Positions 1-6,321 of a DNA stretch of 9,142 nt are shown here, one piece after another. The notes under the pieces are model-generated. The model was given only the letters and a program-made list of their open reading frames with translations, searched no databases and had not been told where the DNA came from. Origin of the DNA: an uncultured Oscillibacter sp. (lineage in GTDB: Bacteria; Bacillota_A; Clostridia; Oscillospirales; Oscillospiraceae); assembly GCA_948902155.1 (NCBI GenBank), contig CAQVQZ010000082.1:1-9142 (forward strand), given 5' to 3'. The translations under genes and the position numbers were made by a program. Each line of letters starts with the position of its first letter. Position 1 is the first letter of the stretch.

Positions 1-12
1 TTTCATCCCTTT

Positions 13-39
13 ATTATAGCACAACCCAACTTATGTGAA
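13..39 (-). promoter_or_regulatory. Possible promoter reading out of the window, downstream of argF
   Basis: On the minus strand, TATAAT (13-18) is preceded by TGC, giving a perfect extended -10 (TGnTATAAT). A TTCACA hexamer (34-39) matches five of six -35 positions, but the spacer is only 15 nt. The element lies about 35 to 60 bp after the argF stop and points to a gene beyond the window. No rho-independent terminator is visible between the argF stop and this element. The sequence match is seen directly; promoter function is an inference, and the short spacer is a weakness. Confidence 0.35.
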
Positions 40-74
40 CAGGCCCTAACCAGATACCCTTTCGTCCCCCCAAA

Positions 75-1058
75 TCACTTCATCAACTCATACATAACCG
101 CCTTAATAGTATGCATCCGGTTCTCGGCCTCATCAAACACGATGGACTGCGGCGACTCAAACACCTCGTCCGTCACCTCCATAGCCTCCCGCCCGAACCG
201 CTCGCCCATCTCCCGGCCCACCTGGGTCTTGTGGTCGTGGTAAGCGGGCAGGCAGTGCATAAACCGGCACTGGGGCCCCGCGGCGTCCATCAGCGCCTTC
301 GTGACCTGATACGGCCCCAGGGCGGCGATGCGCTCCTCCCAGACCTCTACCGGCTCGCCCATGGAGACCCACACGTCGGTGTACAGCACATCCGCGCCCT
401 TCACCGCCTCCAGGGGATCCTCCATAAACTCCAGCACCGCCCCGGTCTCCTTCGCGATGTCCCGGCAGGTCTCCACCAGCGCCGCGTCCGGCATATAAGC
501 CTCCGGCGCGCAGGCGGCAAACCGCATCCCCATCTTGGCGCAGCCCACCATGAGGGAATTCCCCATATTGAACCGCGCGTCTCCCAGATAGACCAGCTTC
601 ACGCCCTCCAGCTTCCCGAAGTGCTCCCGGATGGTCAAAAAGTCCGCCAGAATCTGGGTGGGATGAAACTCATTGGTCAGCCCGTTGAACACCGGAACCC
701 CGGCGTAAGCCGCCAGTTCCTCCACGATGCTCTGCCCGAACCCCCGGTACTCGATGCCGTCATACATCCGCCCCAGCACCCGGGCCGTATCGGCGATCGA
801 TTCCTTCACGCCGATCTGGGACCCAGTGGGCCCCAAATATGTACTCCCCATCCCCAGGTCCTGCGCCGCCACCTCAAAGGCGCAGCGGGTTCGGGTAGAG
901 GTCTTTTCAAAAATCAAAGCGACGTTTTTCCCCTCCAGATAACGGTGCGGAACTCCCGCCTTCTTTTTAGCCTTCAAATCGGCGGCGGTATCCAAAAACC
1001 GCTGAATCTCCGCCGGCGTAAAATCCAGCAGCTTTAAAAAATGACGCTGTCCTTTCAT
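75..1058 (-). CDS. argF: Ornithine carbamoyltransferase (ArgF)
   Basis: Cytosolic enzyme joining ornithine and carbamoyl phosphate to give citrulline, the sixth step of arginine synthesis. The 327-aa product has the family signatures in order: carbamoyl-phosphate loop STRTR at residues 54-58, HPTQ at 132-135, the ornithine-side SMG loop in DVWVSMGE at 228-235, and HCLPA at 268-272. Length is normal for the family. The start [10 protein letters not shown] is chosen because family homology begins there and it follows GGGAGAAAGGG (1067-1077) with 8 nt spacing. An in-frame ATG 66 bp upstream would only add residues encoded by the heptamer hairpin. It is the last arg gene, 101 bp after argD, and the only one preceded by a sizeable hairpin inside the downstream part of the cluster. 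Confidence 0.97.
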   Translation of the reverse strand: MKGQRHFLKLLDFTPAEIQRFLDTAADLKAKKKAGVPHRYLEGKNVALIFEKTSTRTRCAFEVAAQDLGMGSTYLGPTGSQIGVKESIADTARVLGRMYDGIEYRGFGQSIVEELAAYAGVPVFNGLTNEFHPTQILADFLTIREHFGKLEGVKLVYLGDARFNMGNSLMVGCAKMGMRFAACAPEAYMPDAALVETCRDIAKETGAVLEFMEDPLEAVKGADVLYTDVWVSMGEPVEVWEERIAALGPYQVTKALMDAAGPQCRFMHCLPAYHDHKTQVGREMGERFGREAMEVTDEVFESPQSIVFDEAENRMHTIKAVMYELMK

Positions 1059-1077
1059 ACAAAAAACCCTTTCTCCC

Positions 1078-1148
1078 AGAGTGAAGAGCGAAGAGTGGAG
1101 AGTGAAGATATCCGTCATCTCCACTCTTCACTCTCCACTCTTCACTCT
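1078..1148. repeat. Large imperfect inverted repeat made of 7-nt units
   Basis: Arms 1078-1109 and 1117-1148 (32 nt each) are reverse complements at 28 of 32 positions around a 7-nt loop. In the minus-strand transcript three of the four mismatches become G-U pairs, leaving one C-A mismatch. Each arm is built from heptamers of the type YCACTCT. The stem occupies most of the argD-argF gap and its base abuts the argF SD (1067-1077). No U-run follows, so it is not a classical terminator. It may stabilise mRNA or tune argF translation. From memory, similar CACTCTT-type repeats are scattered in Clostridia genomes; that is not shown by this window. Confidence 0.85.
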
Positions 1149-1159
1149 AAAAATATTGC

Positions 1160-2338
1160 TTACGCAAGCACGCTCTTCATGATTTCCAGTCCCCTGTCCA
1201 TTTCCTCCTGAGAGACCACCAGCGGCGGCAGGAGCCGCAGGCCCGGCCCGGCGGTGAGGACCAGAAGCCCGTTCTCAATGAGCTTGTTGGCGACGTCCTT
1301 GTTGGTCCAGCCGTCGTTGACGGCCACGCCAATCATGAGGCCCAGCCCCCGGGTCTTGCCCAGGCAGGGCAGATTCAGGGCCTCGATGCCCTTGCGGAGG
1401 TATTCGCCCTTCTCCTGGACCTCCTTCAGGAACTCGTCGCTGAGGATGTCCTGAACCACCAGGCCCGCCGCCGCGCACACGGGGTTCGCGCCGAAGGTGG
1501 TGGCGTGGGTGCCGGGGCCCAGCACGTCCCTGCACTTCTCGTTGGCCATGAAGCCGCTCATGGGCAGGCCCCCGGCGATGCCCTTGGCGAAGGTCACCAC
1601 ATCGGGCAGGATGTCATACTGCTGGAAAGCGAACAGGGTTCCCGTCCGGCCCACGCCGGTCTGAACCTCGTCGATGAGGAGCAGCCAGTCCTTCTCGGCG
1701 CACAGGGCCTCTACGGCCTTGATGTAGCCCTTGTCCAGGGGCAGCACGCCGCCCTCGCCCTGAACCAGCTCCAGCATGACGGCGCAGACGTCGCCCTGGT
1801 CCTCGGCCTTCAGGGCGTCCAGATCATCGGCCTCGGCGTAGCGGAAGCCCTCGGTGAAGGGGAAGAAGAAGTTGTGGAACACGGGCTGTCCTGTGGCCTT
1901 CAGGGTGGTGATGGTCCGCCCGTGGAAGGAGTTCTTCAGGGTGATGATGGTGCTCCGCCCCTGGCCGTACTTGTCGAAGCTGTATTTCCGGGCCAGCTTG
2001 ATCATGCCCTCGTTAGCCTCGCCGCCGCCGTTGGCGAAGAAGACGCATCTCTCCCCGGTGCGCTTGCACAGGGTCTCCGCCAGCTTGGCGGGGGGCTCGG
2101 TGTAAAAGAGGTTGGAGGTGTGGACCAGCTTCTTGGCCTGTTCCGCCACGGCGTCCACCCAGGGCTGGTTGCCGTAGCCCAGGGCGGTGACGCCGATGCC
2201 GCTGGTAAAGTCGATGTAAGCGTTGCCCTCGGGGTCGTAGAGGGTGGCCCCCTCGCCGTGGTCAATGACCACGGGGAACCGCCCGTAGGTATTCATCACA
2301 TACTGATGGGTCAGATTCTTGATCGCCTCGGAAGTCAT
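1160..2338 (-). CDS. argD: Acetylornithine aminotransferase (ArgD)
   Basis: PLP-dependent class III aminotransferase converting N-acetylglutamate semialdehyde and glutamate to N2-acetylornithine and 2-oxoglutarate. The 392-aa length is typical. Motifs seen: SFHGRT at residues 137-142, LIDEVQTGVGRTG at 221-233 with the PLP-contacting Asp, and the Schiff-base lysine K252 in TFAKGIAGGLPMSG. The phosphate-binding segment reads NGGGEANE (103-110) where NSGAEANE or NSGTEA is usual. The ATG overlaps the argB TGA in ATGA (2335-2338), and a perfect GGAGG lies about 10 nt upstream inside argB, so translation is probably coupled. Members of this family can also act in lysine or other pathways, but the operon context fixes it as ArgD. 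Confidence 0.96.
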   Translation of the reverse strand: MTSEAIKNLTHQYVMNTYGRFPVVIDHGEGATLYDPEGNAYIDFTSGIGVTALGYGNQPWVDAVAEQAKKLVHTSNLFYTEPPAKLAETLCKRTGERCVFFANGGGEANEGMIKLARKYSFDKYGQGRSTIITLKNSFHGRTITTLKATGQPVFHNFFFPFTEGFRYAEADDLDALKAEDQGDVCAVMLELVQGEGGVLPLDKGYIKAVEALCAEKDWLLLIDEVQTGVGRTGTLFAFQQYDILPDVVTFAKGIAGGLPMSGFMANEKCRDVLGPGTHATTFGANPVCAAAGLVVQDILSDEFLKEVQEKGEYLRKGIEALNLPCLGKTRGLGLMIGVAVNDGWTNKDVANKLIENGLLVLTAGPGLRLLPPLVVSQEEMDRGLEIMKSVLA

Positions 2339-3207
2339 AGTGTTGTATCCTCCTTTTTCATCATGGTGCCGATGCCCTCGTCGGAGAGCAGCTCAATCAA
2401 AATCGAATGGGGAATGCGCCCGTCCAGGATATGGACCCGCTCCACGCCGCCGTGGATGGCGTCCACGCAGCACTGCATCTTGGGAATCATGCCCCCGGAG
2501 ATAACTCCTTCTTCCACTAAATCCGGCACCTCCTGGGTCCGGACCACGTGGATGAGGGTCTCCTCGTCCTCCGGGTCCCGCAGCAGCCCCCGGACGTCGG
2601 TGAGCAGAATCAGCTTTTCCGCCCCCAGGGCCTCCGCCAGCTTGGCGGCGGCGGTGTCGGCGTTGATGTTGTAAGCGGTGCCCGCGTCCACCCCCTGGGC
2701 CACGGTGGACACCACGGGGATGTAGCCCGTCTGCAAGGCGTTCTCCACCGGGGCGGGGTTCACGCCGGTGATTTTCCCCACCAGCCCGTACTTTTCATCC
2801 AGCTGCACGGCCTGGAACAGCTCCCCGTCCAGCCCGCACAGCCCCACGGCCCGGCCGCCCAGGCGGCCCAGCTGGGCCACCAGGTCCTTGTTGACCTTCC
2901 CGCAGAGGATGGACTGCACCACGTCCATGGTCGTCGCGTCCGTGTACCGCAGCCCGTCCACGAAGCGGGACGTGTGCCCGATCATTTTCAGCATGGCGGA
3001 GATCTCCGGCCCGCCGCCGTGGACCACCACCACCCGGATGCCGACCAGCGTCAGCAGCACGATGTCCGTCATGACGGACCGCCGCAGGGTATCGGAGGTC
3101 ATGGCGTTCCCGCCGTATTTGATGACAATGGTCTTGCCGGTGTATTTCTGGATATAAGGCAGGGCCTCCACCAGCGTCTGGGCCTGCTGTTCGTGAGAAG
3201 CCATCAT
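2335..3207 (-). CDS. argB: N-acetylglutamate kinase (ArgB), arginine-sensitive type
   Basis: Phosphorylates N-acetylglutamate with ATP, the second step of the pathway and the usual control point of the cyclic route. It is an amino acid kinase fold of 290 aa. Motifs seen: KYGGNAM at 30-36 (phosphate-site lysine), HGGGPEI at 63-69, substrate-binding arginine in GLRYTD, NINADTAAAK at 180-189 and LLTDVRGLL at 201-209. An N-terminal helix-forming extension (about residues 5-22) and the C-terminal HSILIELLSDEGIGTM (267-282) match the signature described for arginine-inhibited hexameric kinases, so feedback inhibition is predicted. Two adjacent ATGs (3207 and 3204) are possible starts. The SD AAGGA lies about 7 nt before the first. 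It begins 19 bp after the membrane protein gene and overlaps argD by 4 nt. Confidence 0.97.
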   Translation of the reverse strand: MMASHEQQAQTLVEALPYIQKYTGKTIVIKYGGNAMTSDTLRRSVMTDIVLLTLVGIRVVVVHGGGPEISAMLKMIGHTSRFVDGLRYTDATTMDVVQSILCGKVNKDLVAQLGRLGGRAVGLCGLDGELFQAVQLDEKYGLVGKITGVNPAPVENALQTGYIPVVSTVAQGVDAGTAYNINADTAAAKLAEALGAEKLILLTDVRGLLRDPEDEETLIHVVRTQEVPDLVEEGVISGGMIPKMQCCVDAIHGGVERVHILDGRIPHSILIELLSDEGIGTMMKKEDTTL

Positions 3208-3226
3208 GATCGCTTCCTTTCCTATT

Positions 3227-3562
3227 TCAACTGCCGCCGTTCCTCCGCCGGGAAATCAGGGCGGCGATTCCCCCGCCCAAGGGTCCCCCAAAGAGCTGGA
3301 GAAACCCGATTCCCTCGTCCCGCCAGCTGGCGTCGAAGAAGTTGACGGAATACGTGTTGTCCCTGGGAAAAATCAACAGCCCGCTCAGGCGCAGCAAACC
3401 GTATCCGGCCCCCGCCGCCGCAGCAGCCATCACCGCCGCCAGGACGAGCCGCCCCGCCGCGCTCCGCCGCTCCAGGCACCAGACCGCGCCCCGGAAGCAC
3501 ACAATTCCTACCATCAGGGGAACCAGCGCTATCCCGGCCAGCAAAAGCAGTTTTTCCAGCAT
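3227..3562 (-). CDS. Small three-helix membrane protein of unknown function
   Basis: I do not recognise a family. The 111-aa product has hydrophobic segments at about residues 5-28, 39-65 and 86-103. The ERR cluster between the first two and the RRR after the third favour an N-out, C-in topology by the positive-inside rule. An acidic/aromatic outer loop lies at about 66-84. The gene starts 12 bp after argJ, with GAGG (3571-3574) touching the argJ stop codon and 8 nt spacing, and ends 19 bp before argB. Codon use resembles the arg genes. These points support a real co-transcribed gene. A role linked to arginine or ornithine (for example an accessory to transport) is only a guess from position. 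Confidence 0.75.
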   Translation of the reverse strand: MLEKLLLLAGIALVPLMVGIVCFRGAVWCLERRSAAGRLVLAAVMAAAAAGAGYGLLRLSGLLIFPRDNTYSVNFFDASWRDEGIGFLQLFGGPLGGGIAALISRRRNGGS

Positions 3563-3574
3563 CAGGATTACCTC

Positions 3575-4801
3575 TTACGTCCGGTAATCCCCGTTGATCT
3601 TGATATAATCGTAGGTGATATCGCAGCCCCAGCAGGTACAGGAGGCGTCTCCCTCCTCCATGGCGATGTTGATCTCCACGTCGTGCTCCGTGAGAATCTT
3701 CTTCGCCAAATCCTCGTCGAAGTCCAGCCCCCGCCCCTTGGCGCAGACCTGGACGCTCCCGGCGGCGCTGGCGAAGCACACCGTCACCTTGTCCGGGTCG
3801 AACTCCTCCCCGGAGTACCCCATGGCGCACAGCACCCGCCCCCAGTTGGCGTCGGCCCCGAAGATCGCGGCCTTGGTCAGCGTGGACGAAATGACGGACT
3901 TGGCGATGCCCTCGGCACTCTTCTCGCTCTTGGCCCCGGCCACGGTGCAGGTGATCAGATGCCGGGCCCCCTCGCCGTCGGAGGCCATCTTCTTGGCCAG
4001 CTCCGTGCAAAGGGCCTGCAAAGCCTCCAAAAACGCCTCGTAATCGGCCCCCTTGGCGGTAATCGTCTCATTCCCCGCCAGCCCGTTGGCCAGCACGCAG
4101 CAGGTGTCGTTGGTAGACGTATCCCCGTCCACGCTGATGCGGTTAAAGCTGACGTTCACCGTCTCCAGCAAAGCGGTCTTGATCATCTCCGGCGAGATGG
4201 CGCAGTCGGTGGTCAGGAAGCAGAGCATGGTGCCCATGTTGGGATGAATCATGCCGCTGCCCTTGGCGATGCCGCCCATGCGGACGGTCTTTCCGCCCAC
4301 GACGGTCTCCACCGCCGCCTCTTTCTTCACCAAATCGGTGGTCATAATCGCGTGCCCCGCCGCGTCGCTGGCAGCGTCGGAGCGCTCCAGGGCGGCGTAC
4401 AGCGCCGGGATGCCCTCCTCAATGGCTTCCACGTTGATCCGCTGTCCAATGACGCCGGTAGAGGAAACCACGATATCCTCCGCCTTGCAGCCAATGGCCT
4501 TGGCCGCCGCCGCGCACATTCGCTCGGCGTTCTCCTCCCCCTGAGGGGCGCAGGCGTTGGCGTTGCCGCTGTTGGCAATGACCGCCCTGGCCTTCCCGCC
4601 GGCCAGGTGCTGGAGGTCCACCCGAATCGGCGCGGCCTTGACCACGTTCTTGGTAAACACCGCCGCCGCCGCGCAGTCCACATCGGAGACGATCAGCGCC
4701 ACATCCTTCTTCCACTCCGCATGGGTCTTCACGCCCACATGAATCCCTGCGGCCCGAAACCCCTGCGCGGCGCAAACGCCGCCGTTGATGAAATTCAGCA
4801 T
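3575..4801 (-). CDS. argJ: Glutamate N-acetyltransferase / ornithine acetyltransferase (ArgJ)
   Basis: Transfers the acetyl group from N-acetylornithine to glutamate, releasing ornithine and regenerating acetylglutamate. Some family members also use acetyl-CoA, which cannot be told from sequence alone. The 408-aa precursor is of normal length. The self-cleavage site is visible as KGSGMIHPNMGTML, with the catalytic N-terminal threonine of the beta chain predicted at T191. The oxyanion-hole pair T115-G116 lies in SSTGVIGQ. Start supported by GAGGA with 6 nt spacing. It begins 19 bp after argC and is followed after 12 bp by the membrane protein gene. Its presence marks the cluster as the cyclic acetyl-recycling pathway. 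No separate argA is seen in the window. Confidence 0.97.
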   Translation of the reverse strand: MLNFINGGVCAAQGFRAAGIHVGVKTHAEWKKDVALIVSDVDCAAAAVFTKNVVKAAPIRVDLQHLAGGKARAVIANSGNANACAPQGEENAERMCAAAAKAIGCKAEDIVVSSTGVIGQRINVEAIEEGIPALYAALERSDAASDAAGHAIMTTDLVKKEAAVETVVGGKTVRMGGIAKGSGMIHPNMGTMLCFLTTDCAISPEMIKTALLETVNVSFNRISVDGDTSTNDTCCVLANGLAGNETITAKGADYEAFLEALQALCTELAKKMASDGEGARHLITCTVAGAKSEKSAEGIAKSVISSTLTKAAIFGADANWGRVLCAMGYSGEEFDPDKVTVCFASAAGSVQVCAKGRGLDFDEDLAKKILTEHDVEINIAMEEGDASCTCWGCDITYDYIKINGDYRT

Positions 4802-4820
4802 GTCGATTCCTCGTACTTTC

Positions 4821-5762
4821 TTAGTAATTCAGGCCCTTGGCTTCCTCGAAGCCCAGCATCAAATTCATATTCTGCACCGCCGCGCCGGAAGCGCCCTTGC
4901 CCAGGTTGTCGAAGAGGGCGGTGACGGTGGTCTGTTCCTCGTGCCCGCAGACGATCAGGGTCAGGCTGTCTTTTCCCGCCATCCCGTTGGCGGCGATCAT
5001 GGCCTCGCTCCACCCGAAGGGAGCCACCCGCACCAGCGCCTGGTTCCGGTAGTGCTCATGCAGAGCCTCCCAGACCGCCTTCGCGCCGCCGTTTGCTTTC
5101 AGCAGATCGTTGTGCAGGCCCACGGTGGTAGCCATGCCCTTGTAATAGTCGTCCACGACGGGGCAGAACACCGGCGGACGCTCCAGCCCGCAGACCTTCT
5201 GCATCTCCGGCAGGTGCTTGTGCTTCAGGCTCAGGCCGTAGACCCGTGGGCTGAACAGCCCCGCGCCCTTATCCGGCCCCTCGTATTCGGCGATCATCTT
5301 CTTCCCGCCGCCGGAGTACCCCGTTAAAGAGAAGCAGGTCAGCGGATAGTCCCTGGGCAGCAGCCCTGCCGCCGCCAGGGGATACACCCCGGCGATGAAC
5401 CCCGTGGCGTGGCACCCCGGATTCGCCACCCGCTTCGAGGTTCGGATGCGCTCCCGCCTCTCCGCCGACAGCTCCGGAAAGCCGTAGTCCCAGCCCTCCG
5501 CCGTCCGGTGTGCGGTGGAGCAGTCGATAATCCTTGCCTCCGGATTCTCCACCAGCCCCACGGCCTCGATGGCCGCCGCGTCCGGCAGGCACAGAAACAC
5601 CACATCCGCCGCGTTCATCAGCTTTGCCCGCTCGGCGGGGTCCTTGCGCTTGTCCTCGCCGATCAGCAGCAGCCGGATGTCCTCCCGCGCCGCCAACCGG
5701 TCGTAAATCTGGAGCCCGGTCGTGCCCTCCCGGCCGTCAATGTATACGTTTGGTTTGCTCAT
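4821..5762 (-). CDS. argC: N-acetyl-gamma-glutamyl-phosphate reductase, type 2 (ArgC)
   Basis: NADPH-dependent reduction of N-acetylglutamyl phosphate to the semialdehyde. The 313-aa protein has the type 2 form of the family: N-terminal nucleotide-binding loop DGREGTTGLQI (residues 10-19 region) rather than the GASGYTG form of type 1, then RKDPAERAKLMNAADVVFLCLPD, catalytic cysteine C117 in ANPGCHATG, TGYSGGGKKMIAEYE, and the histidine-containing LSLKHKHLPEM at about 177-187. Start at 5762 has GGAGAGG 5 nt upstream. It sits 16 bp after the unknown 180-aa gene and 19 bp before argJ. Type assignment comes from remembered family consensus and is well supported by several blocks. Confidence 0.95.
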   Translation of the reverse strand: MSKPNVYIDGREGTTGLQIYDRLAAREDIRLLLIGEDKRKDPAERAKLMNAADVVFLCLPDAAAIEAVGLVENPEARIIDCSTAHRTAEGWDYGFPELSAERRERIRTSKRVANPGCHATGFIAGVYPLAAAGLLPRDYPLTCFSLTGYSGGGKKMIAEYEGPDKGAGLFSPRVYGLSLKHKHLPEMQKVCGLERPPVFCPVVDDYYKGMATTVGLHNDLLKANGGAKAVWEALHEHYRNQALVRVAPFGWSEAMIAANGMAGKDSLTLIVCGHEEQTTVTALFDNLGKGASGAAVQNMNLMLGFEEAKGLNY

Positions 5763-5778
5763 ATCAGCCTCTCCGATC

Positions 5779-6321
5779 TCAAAAAACCCAGGGCAGACCT
5801 CCGGTGGATTCCACTGCCCATTTCGTCTCCGGCGAAAGCTTGCCGCTTTCTAAAAAATATAGAATGATTCGAGCGGCTTTTTCCATATCCTCCAGGACAC
5901 AGGCCATGGGGACCGGGGTTTGCCCGCCGATGTCTGCATGAGCGTCCTCCCAGGCGTCCGGGCGCTCCGGGTCACAGGGAGAAATCCCGCAAAGGTCAAT
6001 GGCGTTGTACAGCAATGCCGCCCGCCCCTGGTCAAAATCAACACTGAGAAAATCATCCTCGCCCCAAGGGTCGAAACTCACCCGGAGATTTTGAATCTTT
6101 CCGTATACAATGGCATTCTTCAGTTGTTCCGCCATAGACCGGGCTTCCTCGGGAGAGAGGTTTGCCCAGTTGCTTTCACCGTCGGGGAAGTCCTTCCATC
6201 GCTTGGGTGTTTTGCCTCGGACGAAATGGGCGGTAACATGCTGCACCTCTTTATAATCCCCGGTGGGAAGCTCAATTTGGTCTGCCGTCAGGATTTTCGT
6301 TCCCGGCCCTGGCTGGAACAT
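5779..6321 (-). CDS. Uncharacterised 180-aa protein, possibly Imm1-like
   Basis: I cannot assign a function. The product is soluble and acidic, with no signal peptide or membrane segment. Central strand-like FLSVDFDQGRAALLYN (91-106) and the end DMEKAARIILYFLESG...KWAVES (145-172) faintly resemble the Imm1 family of toxin immunity proteins, which typically ends in a helix with F-x-x-(S/T)-G, then P and W. This is recalled similarity, not a search result. The start is firm: AAGGAG (6330-6335) lies 8 nt before the ATG. The gene overlaps the 3' end of argH by 34 bp in another frame and is followed by argC after 16 bp. Third positions look more A/T-rich than in the arg genes, which suggests later acquisition. 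No toxin gene is nearby. Confidence 0.8.
   Translation of the reverse strand: MFQPGPGTKILTADQIELPTGDYKEVQHVTAHFVRGKTPKRWKDFPDGESNWANLSPEEARSMAEQLKNAIVYGKIQNLRVSFDPWGEDDFLSVDFDQGRAALLYNAIDLCGISPCDPERPDAWEDAHADIGGQTPVPMACVLEDMEKAARIILYFLESGKLSPETKWAVESTGGLPWVF

Noticed and set aside
61..71. An 11-mer GGGGGGACGAA shared by the argF 3' flank (minus strand) and 7957-7967 (plus strand), as a repeat remnant
   Set aside because: The match is short, G-run dominated and does not extend into the palindromic partner arm, so chance is a fair explanation.
1078..1148. CRISPR-like or simple tandem repeat
   Set aside because: The 7-nt units are contiguous with no spacers and are arranged as an inverted repeat, so it is a hairpin and not an array.
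1059..1159. Rho-independent terminator between argD and argF
   Set aside because: The hairpin is long and not followed by a T-run in the transcribed direction; the argF SD follows at once.
3206..4924. Long open frames on the plus strand, the longest 572 codons, others over argD/argB and argF
   Set aside because: They lie antisense to well-supported arg genes, show His/Arg/Pro/Gly-rich shadow composition typical of high-GC antisense frames, and have no family motifs or SD support.
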